From an uncultured Bryobacterales bacterium (GTDB taxonomy: Bacteria; Acidobacteriota; Terriglobia; Bryobacterales; UBA6623), in the NCBI GenBank assembly GCA_951813065.1, contig CATOTH010000002.1:682001-746000 (forward strand): 64,000 bases of DNA, read 5' to 3'. The notes beneath the pieces were generated by a model. It worked only from the letters and a program-made list of their open reading frames with translations, did not search any database and was not told the DNA's origin. The translations under genes were made by a program, and so were the position numbers. Shown piece after piece: positions 12,203 to 19,891 of this stretch (within the stretch, counting starts at the first letter, position 1; each line of letters begins with the position of its first letter).

Positions 12203-12244
12203 GTGTGCCTCTATGCTAGGCTGACTACGGATTTCGCGCTATGA
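12203..12244 (+). CDS. possible 13-codon leader ORF coupled to the aldo/keto reductase
   Basis: AAGGAGG at 12190-12196 is the best ribosome-binding sequence in the gap and lies 6 bases before GTG 12203. That GTG opens a 13-codon frame (VCLYARLTTDFAL) whose TGA overlaps the reductase ATG as ATGA. The reductase ATG itself has no Shine-Dalgarno sequence, so translation may reach it by coupling. Alternatively the AGGAGG is fortuitous. Confidence 0.3.
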   Translation: MCLYARLTTDFAL

Positions 12245-13134
12245 GGCGTCGTGATTTCATCCGGCAGTCCCTGCTTGCAGGGACATCGGTTGCAGCCGTC
12301 CAGCAAAGGCTGTACGGAACTTCGAACGGCTATGTCGAGAACCCTTCCCGCCGGTTCGCGTATGACGGCGTGGCTCTGGGTCCGAACAAGCTCCCGGCCT
12401 CGAGGCTCGCCATGGGCACCGGCACGAAGGGCTTCCGGGGCGCTTCAAACCAGACGCGCAAGCTGGGGGTTGGCGGGCTCACGGATCTGTATCGGTACGG
12501 CTTCGACAACGGCTTGACTTTCTGGGACACGGCCGATGGGTATGGCAGCCACCCGCACCTGAAGAGCGCGCTGCAGCACATTCCCCGCGAACAGGTCGTC
12601 ATCATGACCAAGTCGATGTCCAAGACAGCCAAGGACATGCGCGAGGATATCGACCGCTTTCGCCGCGAACTGGGTACCGACTACATCGACCTGTTGTTGC
12701 TGCACGCGGTGCGCGAGGAGGACTGGCCCGTCCAGCGCCAGGGCGCGATGGAAGTGATCGACGAATACAAGCAGAAGGGGATTGTCAGATCCCGCGGGAT
12801 TTCGTGCCACTCGCTACCGGCCCTCAGGCAGGTGCATCGTCAGGAGTTTATCGATGTTGACTTGGCCAGGATCAACCCGATCGGCGCTCGTATGGATGCC
12901 GATCCCGCAACCGTGGTGGAAGAGCTCTGCAAGATTAAGGCCGCAGGCAAGGGCGTGATCGGCATGAAGATCTTGGGAGAGGGCGTCATGCGTGACCGGG
13001 TCGGCGAGGCCCTGCAGCACGCCCTGGCGCTCGACTGCATCGACTGCTTCACGATCGGAGCAGAAAACCGGGTGGAACTCTCGGACCTGATTCGCAGGAT
13101 CCCGGAAGCTTCGACCCTTGGCTGGAACGCTTAG
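12241..13134 (+). CDS. Tat-signal aldo/keto reductase
   Basis: A 297-residue NAD(P)H-dependent carbonyl reductase of the AKR superfamily. It begins with a twin-arginine type signal (MRRRDFIRQSLLAGTSVAA), suggesting export of the folded enzyme. The catalytic tetrad is visible: Asp96 and Tyr101 (FWDTADGYG), Lys124 (IMTKS) and His155 (LLLHAV). The substrate cannot be inferred. The next gene starts 13 bases downstream, so cotranscription with the rhodanese and oxidoreductase genes is likely. Confidence 0.88.
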   Translation: MRRRDFIRQSLLAGTSVAAVQQRLYGTSNGYVENPSRRFAYDGVALGPNKLPASRLAMGTGTKGFRGASNQTRKLGVGGLTDLYRYGFDNGLTFWDTADGYGSHPHLKSALQHIPREQVVIMTKSMSKTAKDMREDIDRFRRELGTDYIDLLLLHAVREEDWPVQRQGAMEVIDEYKQKGIVRSRGISCHSLPALRQVHRQEFIDVDLARINPIGARMDADPATVVEELCKIKAAGKGVIGMKILGEGVMRDRVGEALQHALALDCIDCFTIGAENRVELSDLIRRIPEASTLGWNA

Positions 13135-13147
13135 CTGGAGGCATCTT

Positions 13148-13591
13148 ATGAGACCGGTTTTTTTGATGGGCTTTTCGTTGGCTGTCGCCTGCGGATTGCT
13201 AGGTTGCTCCGAACCTCCCGAGGAAGGCGCTAGCGCCGAGCCGGAGGCAGTGGCTTCTGCGCCGGAGGACCCGACCGAACTTGACGTTGAGGGTGTTGCC
13301 GCCCGACTGGATGCGGGAGAGGACATCTTCCTTTTGGACGTGCGCACGTCGGAAGAGCTCGCCCAGGACGGTGCGATCGAGGGCTACACGCATATTCCGA
13401 TCGACGAGCTGGGGTCGCGCTTGGCGGAGGTGCCGAAGGACAAGCCAATCGTCGCCTATTGACGGCGCGGAGGGCGGGCCTCCCGTGCGGCGGCCATACT
13501 TCGCGACAACGGCTACGACGGCGAAATCCAGTTCGGCGGGATCGAGGGCTGGAAGGCCGGCGGCCAGGCGGTCGTCCATCCCTCCGAGTGA
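13148..13591 (+). CDS. rhodanese-like lipoprotein with in-frame TGA at the catalytic Cys codon (selenocysteine candidate or nonsense pseudogene)
   Basis: The gene starts at ATG 13148 with GGAGG six bases upstream. It encodes a lipoprotein signal (lipobox LLGC, Cys20), an acidic linker and a single rhodanese domain: LDVEGVAARLDAGEDIFLLDVRT, YTHIPIDELGSRL, DKPIVAY. At 13460-13462 the codon is TGA, and the same frame continues as RRGGRASRAAAILRDNGY and ends FGGIEGWKAGGQAVVHPSE at TGA 13589. The rhodanese active-site loop is C-R-x-G-x-R, so TGA stands exactly where the catalytic cysteine codon belongs (position 105 of 147). Read as selenocysteine, the protein is complete; read as stop, it loses the active site. 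A local hairpin follows (13465-13488) but starts closer to TGA than a standard bacterial SECIS. The choice between recoding, mutation and base error is open. Confidence 0.7.
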
Positions 13592-13631
13592 CCCGGTGAA
13601 CCGCGCACGGCAGCGGCTAGGATCGGTAAAC

Positions 13632-14798
13632 ATGCGACGCAGGCACTTCCTGTTCGCCTCCGCAGCCGCGGCGCTCCCTTCCCGCGCCGCGCCGCGGTAC
13701 CGGGTCGGGGTGATCGGCCATACCGGGCGCGGCAACTTCGGTCACGGGATAGGCGATGTCTGGGTCGCGTTCCCGCAGGCGGAAGTCGTGGCTGTCGCCG
13801 ACCCAGACGAGAACGGTCGAGCCGCGGCCAGGGAACGTACGGGCGCAGCGCGGGCATACGCCGACTATCGCGAACTGCTGGCGACGGAGAAGCCAGACAT
13901 CGTCAGCATTTGTCCCCGCCACTCAGACCAACGGCTCGACATGGTAACGGCCGCAGCGAGAGCGGGCTGCCACATGTACGTCGAGAAGCCCTTCGCGATG
14001 ACCCTGCCGGAAGCTGACCTGATGGTCGAGGCGATCCGTCGCGCCGGGGTCAAGGTGCAGGTCGCGCACCAGATGCGAATGTCCCCGTTCACGGTTGAGG
14101 CATTGCAGATGATCGAAGCCGGCGAGCTCGGCGAGATCCACGAAGTGCGCGGACGGGGCAAGGAGGATCGGCGAGCCGGAGGTGAGGACCTGGTGGTCTT
14201 GGGATCGCACATTTTTGACATGATGCGGGCTGTGCTTGGCGATCCTGAATGGGTCTTCGCCCACATCACCTCTGAAGGCGAGGAACTGCGACGCGACCAC
14301 CTGAGGGCACCCAGCGAGCCTGTGGGACCGATCGCCGGCCGCCAGATGGCCGCGATGTTCTCGTTTGGCGAGGGGCGTCACGGTTTCTTCGGCTCCAAGC
14401 AGTCGAGCACCACCCATGATTGGCGCTTCGGCACCCACATCTACGGTGCCAAGGGCAGGATCTTCCTGCCCAACGAGATTTACAGCGCGGAGTCGGAAGC
14501 GTTCGTTCTGAGGAGTGCCGCATGGGTCCCGTCCGGGAATGCCTCTTGGGACCGGATTGAGCCGGACCACCGCAGTTTCGGTGATCAGCGCCACCTGACA
14601 GCGAACGCGCTGATGGTGGAGGACTTGCTCGAATCGATCGAGGCGGGCACGGAGCCGGCATGCAGCGAGCGCTCCGGGCGATGGACAGTCGAGATGACCC
14701 AAGGCATGTACGGCTCGCAACTGCAGCGCAGGGCGCTCGACTTTCCGTTAGTTGAACGCGAGCACCCGCTGGTGTCGCTGGCGGAATCGATCCGCTAG
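13632..14798 (+). CDS. Tat-signal Gfo/Idh/MocA-family oxidoreductase
   Basis: A 388-residue NAD(P)-dependent dehydrogenase with a short twin-arginine-like leader (MRRRHFLFASAAAALPSRA). The Rossmann start is YRVGVIGHTGRGNFGHGIGD and the family signature is CHMYVEKPFAMTLPEADLMV, with the catalytic-type Lys of the EKP motif. The C-terminal domain has the usual sheet with HQMRMSPFTVEALQMIEAGELGEI. The substrate is probably a sugar or polyol derivative. The start ATG 13632 comes after the rhodanese domain; the open frame upstream is not used. Its end overlaps the convergent next gene by four bases. Confidence 0.9.
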   Translation: MRRRHFLFASAAAALPSRAAPRYRVGVIGHTGRGNFGHGIGDVWVAFPQAEVVAVADPDENGRAAARERTGAARAYADYRELLATEKPDIVSICPRHSDQRLDMVTAAARAGCHMYVEKPFAMTLPEADLMVEAIRRAGVKVQVAHQMRMSPFTVEALQMIEAGELGEIHEVRGRGKEDRRAGGEDLVVLGSHIFDMMRAVLGDPEWVFAHITSEGEELRRDHLRAPSEPVGPIAGRQMAAMFSFGEGRHGFFGSKQSSTTHDWRFGTHIYGAKGRIFLPNEIYSAESEAFVLRSAAWVPSGNASWDRIEPDHRSFGDQRHLTANALMVEDLLESIEAGTEPACSERSGRWTVEMTQGMYGSQLQRRALDFPLVEREHPLVSLAESIR

Positions 14799-15535
14799 AT
14801 CACGCCCCGACGCCCGCGGCTGCCTACGAAGCGGGGATCGACGAGTGTTCTGTTGTCCTTGTGGAACATGCGCCAGTTGTCGTAGACGACGTCTCCCACG
14901 TAGTAGGCGTCGCGGTACGGGCTGTGCTGCGCCGGCAGGTCCTTGCGCTCCCCGGGGTGCTTCAGCTTCGGGCTCAGGATGAAATCCATGTATGTGAAAG
15001 CGTTGAAGTTCGTTCCGAAGAACGCGATCGCGGACACCACGTCCGGGCACTCACGGCGCATGATGGCCGCAGCCTCCTCGGCGTCCGGATCCTCTGGAAT
15101 GCCTTCCATCACGCGCCGGATCGCGGCCAGTTCGGTTCGGACCGTCTCCCGGCACTCGTTCCGCCACACCCTCCAGCGCTGCAGGAACGCCCGCACCCGC
15201 GAGCGTCCGAACAACAAACTGGCAAGCGCGAGCAGGGGCGGGACGTAGCGGCTCGCAAAGCCCATCGTGCCCCAGTCGGACCATGCCGAAGTCCCCCAGT
15301 ACGTGCCGACGGCAATGCCGATCAAGCACGCCGCGATGCCGAGCGCGAGCTTGCCGGTCACCACGTAGCGGCCGAAGAAGCGCTCAAGGTCTTCGACGAT
15401 CGCGGACAACGCTTCGCGCGCGCGCGCCGCTGCAAAGAATGACCGGTCCCAGGTCTCGTGGGCCGCTGCCGGCGGATAGTAGAGGACGAACAGCTTGTCG
15501 GTCGGAACCGGAAGGCCGCTGAAACTGCAATTCAT
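14795..15535 (-). CDS. hypothetical protein with two membrane segments
   Basis: A 246-residue protein I do not recognise. It starts with a soluble stretch (FVLYYPPAAAHETWDRSFFA), then two hydrophobic segments at about 60-80 (LALGIAACLIGIAVGTYWG) and 92-108 (YVPPLLALASLLFG), and a long C-terminal soluble part rich in aromatic and charged residues (CPDVVSAIAFFGTNFNAFTY, YYVGDVVYDNWRMFHKDNRT). The conserved-looking aromatic C-terminus suggests a real domain. It is convergent with the Gfo/Idh gene and has no operon partner. The start ATG 15535 has no clear ribosome site. Confidence 0.6.
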   Translation of the reverse strand: MNCSFSGLPVPTDKLFVLYYPPAAAHETWDRSFFAAARAREALSAIVEDLERFFGRYVVTGKLALGIAACLIGIAVGTYWGTSAWSDWGTMGFASRYVPPLLALASLLFGRSRVRAFLQRWRVWRNECRETVRTELAAIRRVMEGIPEDPDAEEAAAIMRRECPDVVSAIAFFGTNFNAFTYMDFILSPKLKHPGERKDLPAQHSPYRDAYYVGDVVYDNWRMFHKDNRTLVDPRFVGSRGRRGVI

Positions 15536-15670
15536 GGATGATGCGGTGGCCGGGACGTACGATTCGCAGCCGAGCCGCCTACATGCCGTCGATCTGCTCC
15601 GAGAATATCACAACCTTCCGGGAATCCGGCTTGCGCCCGCTCCGGTCGGGACTGGCTAGAACGCCCAGAA

Positions 15671-16468
15671 ATGGGCATCGAAGAGTTCCTGCACAGTATC
15701 ACTGAGGCCCGTACGATCGACTTGGCACCACCCTATTTCGTCGGTATGCCCCATCACCCGCGCCACCCGCCGTTCCCCTACGGCTGGAGCACGGCCCACG
15801 GCGACAGCTCCGTCGGGGGAACTAGCACTGCCGCCGATTCGACCGCTCTCGGCGGCCACGTGGGAACGCACGTCGATGCGTTGGGCCACTTTTCGTTCAA
15901 CGGCAAGCTGTTCGGTGGCGTCGATGCCATCGGCTGCCAGTCGTACCTTACGGGACTCAGCGAGCATCATGTCGACATGATCGATCCCATCTTCCGGCAA
16001 GTAGTCCAGCTCGACGTTGCGGCTAGTGAGGGGCTGGATGTGCTGTCCCCGACTTCGTCGTGGATGCAGACTGCCTGGAGCGAGCTGCCGAGCGGGCCAG
16101 AGTCCAGGCGAGAGCAGGCGATGTGGTCCTCCTCCGCACCGGCTGGGCGCTCTACTGGCACGAGACGCAACGGTTCGTCAATGACTTGCAGTGCCCGGGG
16201 GATCAACCGCGGAGCAGCGTGTTGGCTCAGCGCACGGAATGTGATCGCCGGCGGTTCTGACACGATTGCGTTCGAATTCATGCCCGCGCCGTCCATGCCG
16301 GTGCACGTGCATCTGCTCCAGGAGAGCAGAGTTCATTTCCTCGAGGTGCTGAATCTTGAAGCGCTCGCGGCGTCCCGTGTGTCCGAGTTCGTCTTTGCGG
16401 CCGCTCCCTTGCGAATCCGGGGCGGCACCGGGTCGCCGATGCGCCCAGGGGTGCTTGCACCCCACTAG
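15671..16468 (+). pseudogene. cyclase/kynurenine-formamidase-like protein with two compensating frameshifts
   Basis: The reading frame is open for 265 codons, but the middle third is out of register. The N-terminal part carries the metal-binding motif of the cyclase family (GGHVGTHVDALGHF). After GLDVL near 16045 family similarity moves to the +1-related frame (PDFVVDADCLERAAERARVQ, VVLLRTGWALYWHETQRFVN) and returns to the first frame at GINRGAACWLSARNVIAGGS near 16200. Both changes fall on homopolymers: CCCC at 16046-16049 (one base apparently missing) and GGGGG at 16197-16201 (one extra). Either two sequencing indels or a compensated double frameshift in a decaying gene explains this. The intact protein would be a cytosolic hydrolase of amide or ester substrates. 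Confidence 0.75.
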
Positions 16469-16562
16469 ATTCCATTTTCGGAATTTGAACGACGCTATCC
16501 ATCCGAATGTAACTCATTGAATGACAACAAGTTAGATTGGAAATCCGTCGAAGCTTGCAATT

Positions 16563-16584
16563 AATCTACAGAAATTTGTAGATT
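16563..16584. repeat. 22-bp perfect dyad, operator candidate
   Basis: AATCTACA (16563-16570) and TGTAGATT (16577-16584) form a perfect 8-bp inverted repeat around GAAATT. It ends five bases before the -35 box at 16589, a position typical for an activator or repressor dimer. It lies in a markedly AT-rich patch (about 16470-16620) within a GC-rich genome. No T-run follows, so a terminator is unlikely. Confidence 0.55.
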
Positions 16585-16588
16585 TCGC

Positions 16589-16617
16589 TTGCCAACGGCT
16601 ATGGTGTCTTGTATCGT
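16589..16617 (+). promoter_or_regulatory. candidate promoter firing into the 83-nt palindromic element
   Basis: TTGCCA (16589-16594), 17-base spacer, TATCGT (16612-16617). The predicted transcription start, about 16623, coincides with the left edge of the structured element at 16621. The same -10 sequence TATCGT is used by the candidate promoter of the TonB receptor at 42615. Confidence 0.5.
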
Positions 16618-16620
16618 AAT

Positions 16621-16703
16621 AGGTGCCGGGGGGGAAATAAACACCCCACCAACGTAAGAAAACAATCCTCAACCAAAGACCCCTGAAAACCCCTCCGGCA
16701 CCT
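16621..16703 (+). ncRNA. 83-nt palindrome-ended element, possible structured RNA
   Basis: AGGTGCCGG (16621-16629) pairs perfectly with CCGGCACCT (16695-16703). Inside, a run of G (16628-16634) can extend the helix with CCCC 16690-16693 across a bulged T, or pair instead with CCCC 16644-16647 or CCCC 16680-16683. The intervening loops are A-rich (GAAATAAACA, AAGAAAACAAT, CAACCAAAGA), unusual for this genome. TTTCTT follows the closing helix. I see no coding potential. A promoter directly upstream and a separate promoter for the next gene favour an independent small RNA or leader element; a miniature transposable element with terminal inverted repeats is the alternative. Confidence 0.45.
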
Positions 16704-16775
16704 TTCTTGCCAAACGAGACGCTGAGCACTGCACTGTGTTCGGCGTTTTTTGCTGGGGTTCCCGCGTTGCCCGGC

Positions 16776-16805
16776 TTGGCAGTCTTGGCGGCGCTGGTCT
16801 ATGCT
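16776..16805 (+). promoter_or_regulatory. candidate promoter of the cytochrome c-ThDP enzyme operon
   Basis: TTGGCA (16776-16781), 18-base spacer, TATGCT (16800-16805); predicted start near 16812, about 58 bases before the cytochrome ATG. The whole gene-free stretch 16469-16869 holds this promoter, the 83-nt element, its promoter and the 22-bp dyad; nothing else is recognised there. Confidence 0.45.
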
Positions 16806-16869
16806 GTCTGTGCTGGTTTGGCGATACCGAACGGTCGACGGGTTCGGTCGCAAGTCTGGCAGACGGCGC

Positions 16870-17313
16870 ATGCGGCCCACTTCCCTAGCGATCGGCACTG
16901 TTGCTGCGCAGGGGTGCGTCGGGCTGGTCCTCGCCGCGTCGCTGGGAGGCTGCGGCCTGCTCGCGGCGGATGAGCCGGACCCGGCGGGGAAGGCGCGCGA
17001 ATTGAAGAACCCCGTACCGTACACGGCGGATGCCGTCCGGAAGGGTCGCAAGACCTACCTCCGGCTGTGCCAGTACTGCCATGGCGCGGACGGGCGGGCT
17101 CAAGCCAACCCCGACTTCGAGGCGCCCAGCTTGCGCGATCCGGCGGAGTGGCTCCATGGAACGTCGGACGGGGAGATTTTCATCTCGATCCGGGACGGCG
17201 CTGGCCATGAGATGCCAGCGTTCGGCACGCAACTGAACGAGGCGGCGATCTGGGAGTTGGTGCTGTTCGTGCGCAGTATCGGCCCCGCCCGGTTGAGGGC
17301 TGATACACCCTAG
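16870..17313 (+). CDS. mono-heme cytochrome c lipoprotein
   Basis: A 147-residue exported cytochrome. The N-terminal signal ends in a lipobox (SLGGCGLLAADEPD), so it is probably membrane-anchored in the periplasm. The heme site is CQYCHGADG (CxxCH) and the axial methionine is in GHEMPAFGTQL; the fold is that of short cytochrome c domains (pfam Cytochrome_CBB3-like). An in-frame ATG at 16801 sits inside the -10 box, so ATG 16870 is preferred. The ThDP enzyme gene follows after 34 bases, suggesting that the cytochrome accepts electrons from an exported partner, an inference only. Confidence 0.8.
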   Translation: MRPTSLAIGTVAAQGCVGLVLAASLGGCGLLAADEPDPAGKARELKNPVPYTADAVRKGRKTYLRLCQYCHGADGRAQANPDFEAPSLRDPAEWLHGTSDGEIFISIRDGAGHEMPAFGTQLNEAAIWELVLFVRSIGPARLRADTP

Positions 17314-17347
17314 CGCCGTGGCTGCGGAAATCTGAGGGGGACTGACG

Positions 17348-19294
17348 ATGGCAACTGATCGAGACAATCCCGCGAGCGCGGTCTCGCGGCGCAAGTTCGT
17401 CACACGCGGAGCGGTCGCCGCGGCGGTGGCCGCCGGCGCAAAGGCATCAACCACGGAGCGCCGAGACGGCAACATCAAGGTGCCACCCGAGGTCCCGGCC
17501 AGCCTGACGGAGGAGCCCAGGCCCGCCGACTTTCCCATGACGGGTGCCCAAATCTTCGCCAGGGCATGCAAGCAGGAGGGGCTCGCCGCGCTGTTTTGTG
17601 CACCTGGGAACTACGTCGTGATCAATGCGATCGCTTCGGAGGGCATACCGTGTTACGGCGGCCGCACCGAGGGGATGATGTGTTCTGCGGCGGACGGCTT
17701 CTCGCGCGTCACCGGAGAGGTTTCTGCCGCGTCCGGGACCGAGGGGCCCGGCTTCACGAACATGATCATGAACATCGGTGCCGCCAATGCTGCGCGCTCG
17801 CCCCTGCTGGTGCTCGCCAGCAACATGACCCTCGCGCTCGAGGACACCGAGCAGGGCATCCAACGCGTCTACCAGCAGCCCACGACAGAGGGGATGAAGA
17901 AGTATGGAAAGCGGCTCATCAGCCCGGAACGGGTCCACGAGTACGCAGGCTACGCTTTCCGGCAGCTCAAGAGCGGTGTCCCGCGCCCGGTGCACCTCGA
18001 TTTCCCCGGCGAAGTCGCGCGGCGGCGTTTTGAGAGCTCCGAGGAGTTGCGGTACTTCCACGACAAGTCGAAATACCGCACCGACTCGAGGCCGCATCCT
18101 TCGGCCAAGGAGATTGGCAAGGCCGTTGCGCTCCTGGAGAAGGCGGAGCGGCCGATCATCGTGGCCAGCGCGGGCGTTTTCTACAGCAAGGCTTGGGATG
18201 CTCTCAAGGCGGTTGCCGAGAAGGCGGATATTGCTGTCGTGGAGTCTGGTCCCAGCCGGGGGCACTTCGCGGACGATCACCCGCTCTCGGCCAACACCGC
18301 GCCGGGGGCGCTGCTGAGCGCCGATCTGGTCGTTCTGGTCGGGCAGTACTGCATGCCGAATATCGGCGAGTACTCCTTCGACCCCGACATTCCCTACATT
18401 CGAATCGACCCCGACGCAGCCGACATCGGACGCAACCTTCCGATCGAGCTAGGCATTGTGAGTTGTGAGAGGGCGGCCCTGGAAGCGCTGGCGGAAGCCT
18501 TGCCCCCGAAGAAACGGCCGTCCTGGCGGGACGAGCTCGCCGCCGCGAGGGCTGCCTTCGAATCCGAGAACGACGAACACTATCGCCAGGGGCTCAAGTA
18601 CAGCGAACAAGCGTCTTGCGTGCATCCGGCAGTGATTGCCAAGGGAATCGGCGACTTGCTGTACCACGGCAATGTGCCAAGGGACCAAACCACTGTCGTG
18701 TCAGGAGGCTATGGCGTCGCTCGGTACACCCGCCGCAGGCTGCGTGCCTTCAGGCCCGGCCAGATCTGCAACGGGGCTTACCAATACGGCGCCATCGGGC
18801 CCGATATCGGATACACGGTCGGCGCGGGCGCGGCCGTTCAGCAGGGAACCGGCCCGCAGGCGCCGTACAAGGGCGCGCCGGTCGTCGCCGTGACTGGCGA
18901 TGCGGGATTCGCTTACTCGGGGATGGAAGTCGAGACGCTCAGCAAGTACCGCATCCCGGCGGTGATCGTGGTCTACAACAATAATGCGTGGGGAGTGTGG
19001 CGCAGCGGCGAAAGCGGCGGCCGCAGCGGCACGTCACGCGCCCAGCACATGTACCTTTTCCAGGAAAACCTGCGGTATGACAAGATCGGCGAGGCTCTGG
19101 GGGCGCGGGGTGAGTACGTCACCAAGGCGGCGGATTTCGAGCCGGCGCTTCGACGCAGCTACGAAATCGCTGCGACCGAGGGTGTTTCGACGGTCGTCAA
19201 CTGCCAGGCCACGAAGGAGTTTTGGAGTGCGCGGGACTATCCGCCGGGCCTCTTGCAGAAGGTCGAGCCCGGATGCATGTCGTACTACCACTGA
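17348..19294 (+). CDS. Tat-signal thiamine-diphosphate-dependent enzyme (acetolactate-synthase superfamily)
   Basis: A 648-residue ThDP enzyme. The N-terminus has a twin-arginine signal ([19 protein letters not shown]). Three domains follow: Pyr domain ([20 protein letters not shown], with the ThDP-type Glu in [17 protein letters not shown]), a central domain ([20 protein letters not shown]), and a PP domain with the metal/diphosphate motif [17 protein letters not shown] ending YNNNAWG. Length and order match acetolactate synthase, oxalyl-CoA decarboxylase and benzoylformate decarboxylase relatives. Export by Tat is rare for this superfamily, which normally works in the cytosol. GAGGGGGA lies just before the ATG. 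The neighbouring lipoprotein cytochrome suggests a periplasmic oxidative decarboxylation or C-C lyase role. Confidence 0.85.
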   Translation: MATDRDNPASAVSRRKFVTRGAVAAAVAAGAKASTTERRDGNIKVPPEVPASLTEEPRPADFPMTGAQIFARACKQEGLAALFCAPGNYVVINAIASEGIPCYGGRTEGMMCSAADGFSRVTGEVSAASGTEGPGFTNMIMNIGAANAARSPLLVLASNMTLALEDTEQGIQRVYQQPTTEGMKKYGKRLISPERVHEYAGYAFRQLKSGVPRPVHLDFPGEVARRRFESSEELRYFHDKSKYRTDSRPHPSAKEIGKAVALLEKAERPIIVASAGVFYSKAWDALKAVAEKADIAVVESGPSRGHFADDHPLSANTAPGALLSADLVVLVGQYCMPNIGEYSFDPDIPYIRIDPDAADIGRNLPIELGIVSCERAALEALAEALPPKKRPSWRDELAAARAAFESENDEHYRQGLKYSEQASCVHPAVIAKGIGDLLYHGNVPRDQTTVVSGGYGVARYTRRRLRAFRPGQICNGAYQYGAIGPDIGYTVGAGAAVQQGTGPQAPYKGAPVVAVTGDAGFAYSGMEVETLSKYRIPAVIVVYNNNAWGVWRSGESGGRSGTSRAQHMYLFQENLRYDKIGEALGARGEYVTKAADFEPALRRSYEIAATEGVSTVVNCQATKEFWSARDYPPGLLQKVEPGCMSYYH

Positions 19295-19773
19295 TGCAGG
19301 ATTGGTCCGCTTCGGCAGACGCTGTCGACGCCTTGCTGCGAAGCCGCGCCGACCGGGGAGTGTTCCGGTCCTTCGCATCTGCGCGCGTCCGCGGGAGGCT
19401 GGACTGCACCATGGTTTGGCTGCGCGAGCAGCCGACCCGACTCGTATTCGATCCCCGGCGCCGCACGCTGGAGTTCCGTGACCTGCTGCCGAATCTGGAT
19501 CTGGATTCAACGCTCTACAAGGACTTGCGGAGATTCCTGAGGGGTCGTGCATCCGCCGATTTGCCGCCCCACCGCCGATTCGATCACCAACGGATCAAGG
19601 TGCGCAGCAGAAACCGCAAGGGGACCGTGTCAGTCGCGGTCGAGAGCCTCGACGGCGATTGGGACTACGCCGTGAGCAAGGCGCTGAAGCTCGTCAACGA
19701 GATTTTCCTCGGATTCCTGCGCGGGCCCTACTACAACTACATGGTGGAGAACTTTCAGGAACCGGAAGACTGA
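19294..19773 (+). CDS. conserved-looking hypothetical protein coupled to the ThDP enzyme
   Basis: A 159-residue protein without recognised domain. Its ATG overlaps the stop of the ThDP gene (TGATG), indicating translational coupling. It contains a sheet-rich N-terminal part (GRLDCTMVWLREQPTRLVFD, LEFRDLLPNLDLDSTLYKDL), a basic patch (RIKVRSRNRKGTVSVAVESL) and an aromatic end (KLVNEIFLGFLRGPYYNYMV). No signal or membrane segment is seen. Tight coupling suggests a function linked to the ThDP enzyme, such as a chaperone for the Tat precursor; this is a guess from context only. Confidence 0.6.
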   Translation: MQDWSASADAVDALLRSRADRGVFRSFASARVRGRLDCTMVWLREQPTRLVFDPRRRTLEFRDLLPNLDLDSTLYKDLRRFLRGRASADLPPHRRFDHQRIKVRSRNRKGTVSVAVESLDGDWDYAVSKALKLVNEIFLGFLRGPYYNYMVENFQEPED

Positions 19774-19891
19774 TATCAGCGCGCGACCCGGCCGACCGAC
19801 CGCTCAAGAAACCGAGGGGCTCTGGGCCTGGTGCCTCGTGACCGTCGGCGCTACAATCGCTATGCTCTCGCGAGCAAGGTCAAGGCAAGGC

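Noticed and set aside
13463..13530. A standard bacterial SECIS element after the rhodanese TGA
   Set aside because: The best hairpin (13465-13473 with 13479-13488, one bulge) has its loop only 11 bases after TGA, closer than known bacterial SECIS loops, and the next hairpin (13500-13525) is too far. It is not annotated as a SECIS.
16621..16703. Miniature transposable element
   Set aside because: The terminal repeats fit, but no target-site duplication is visible (flanks GTAAT and TTCTT) and no second copy is seen in the window; kept only as an alternative.
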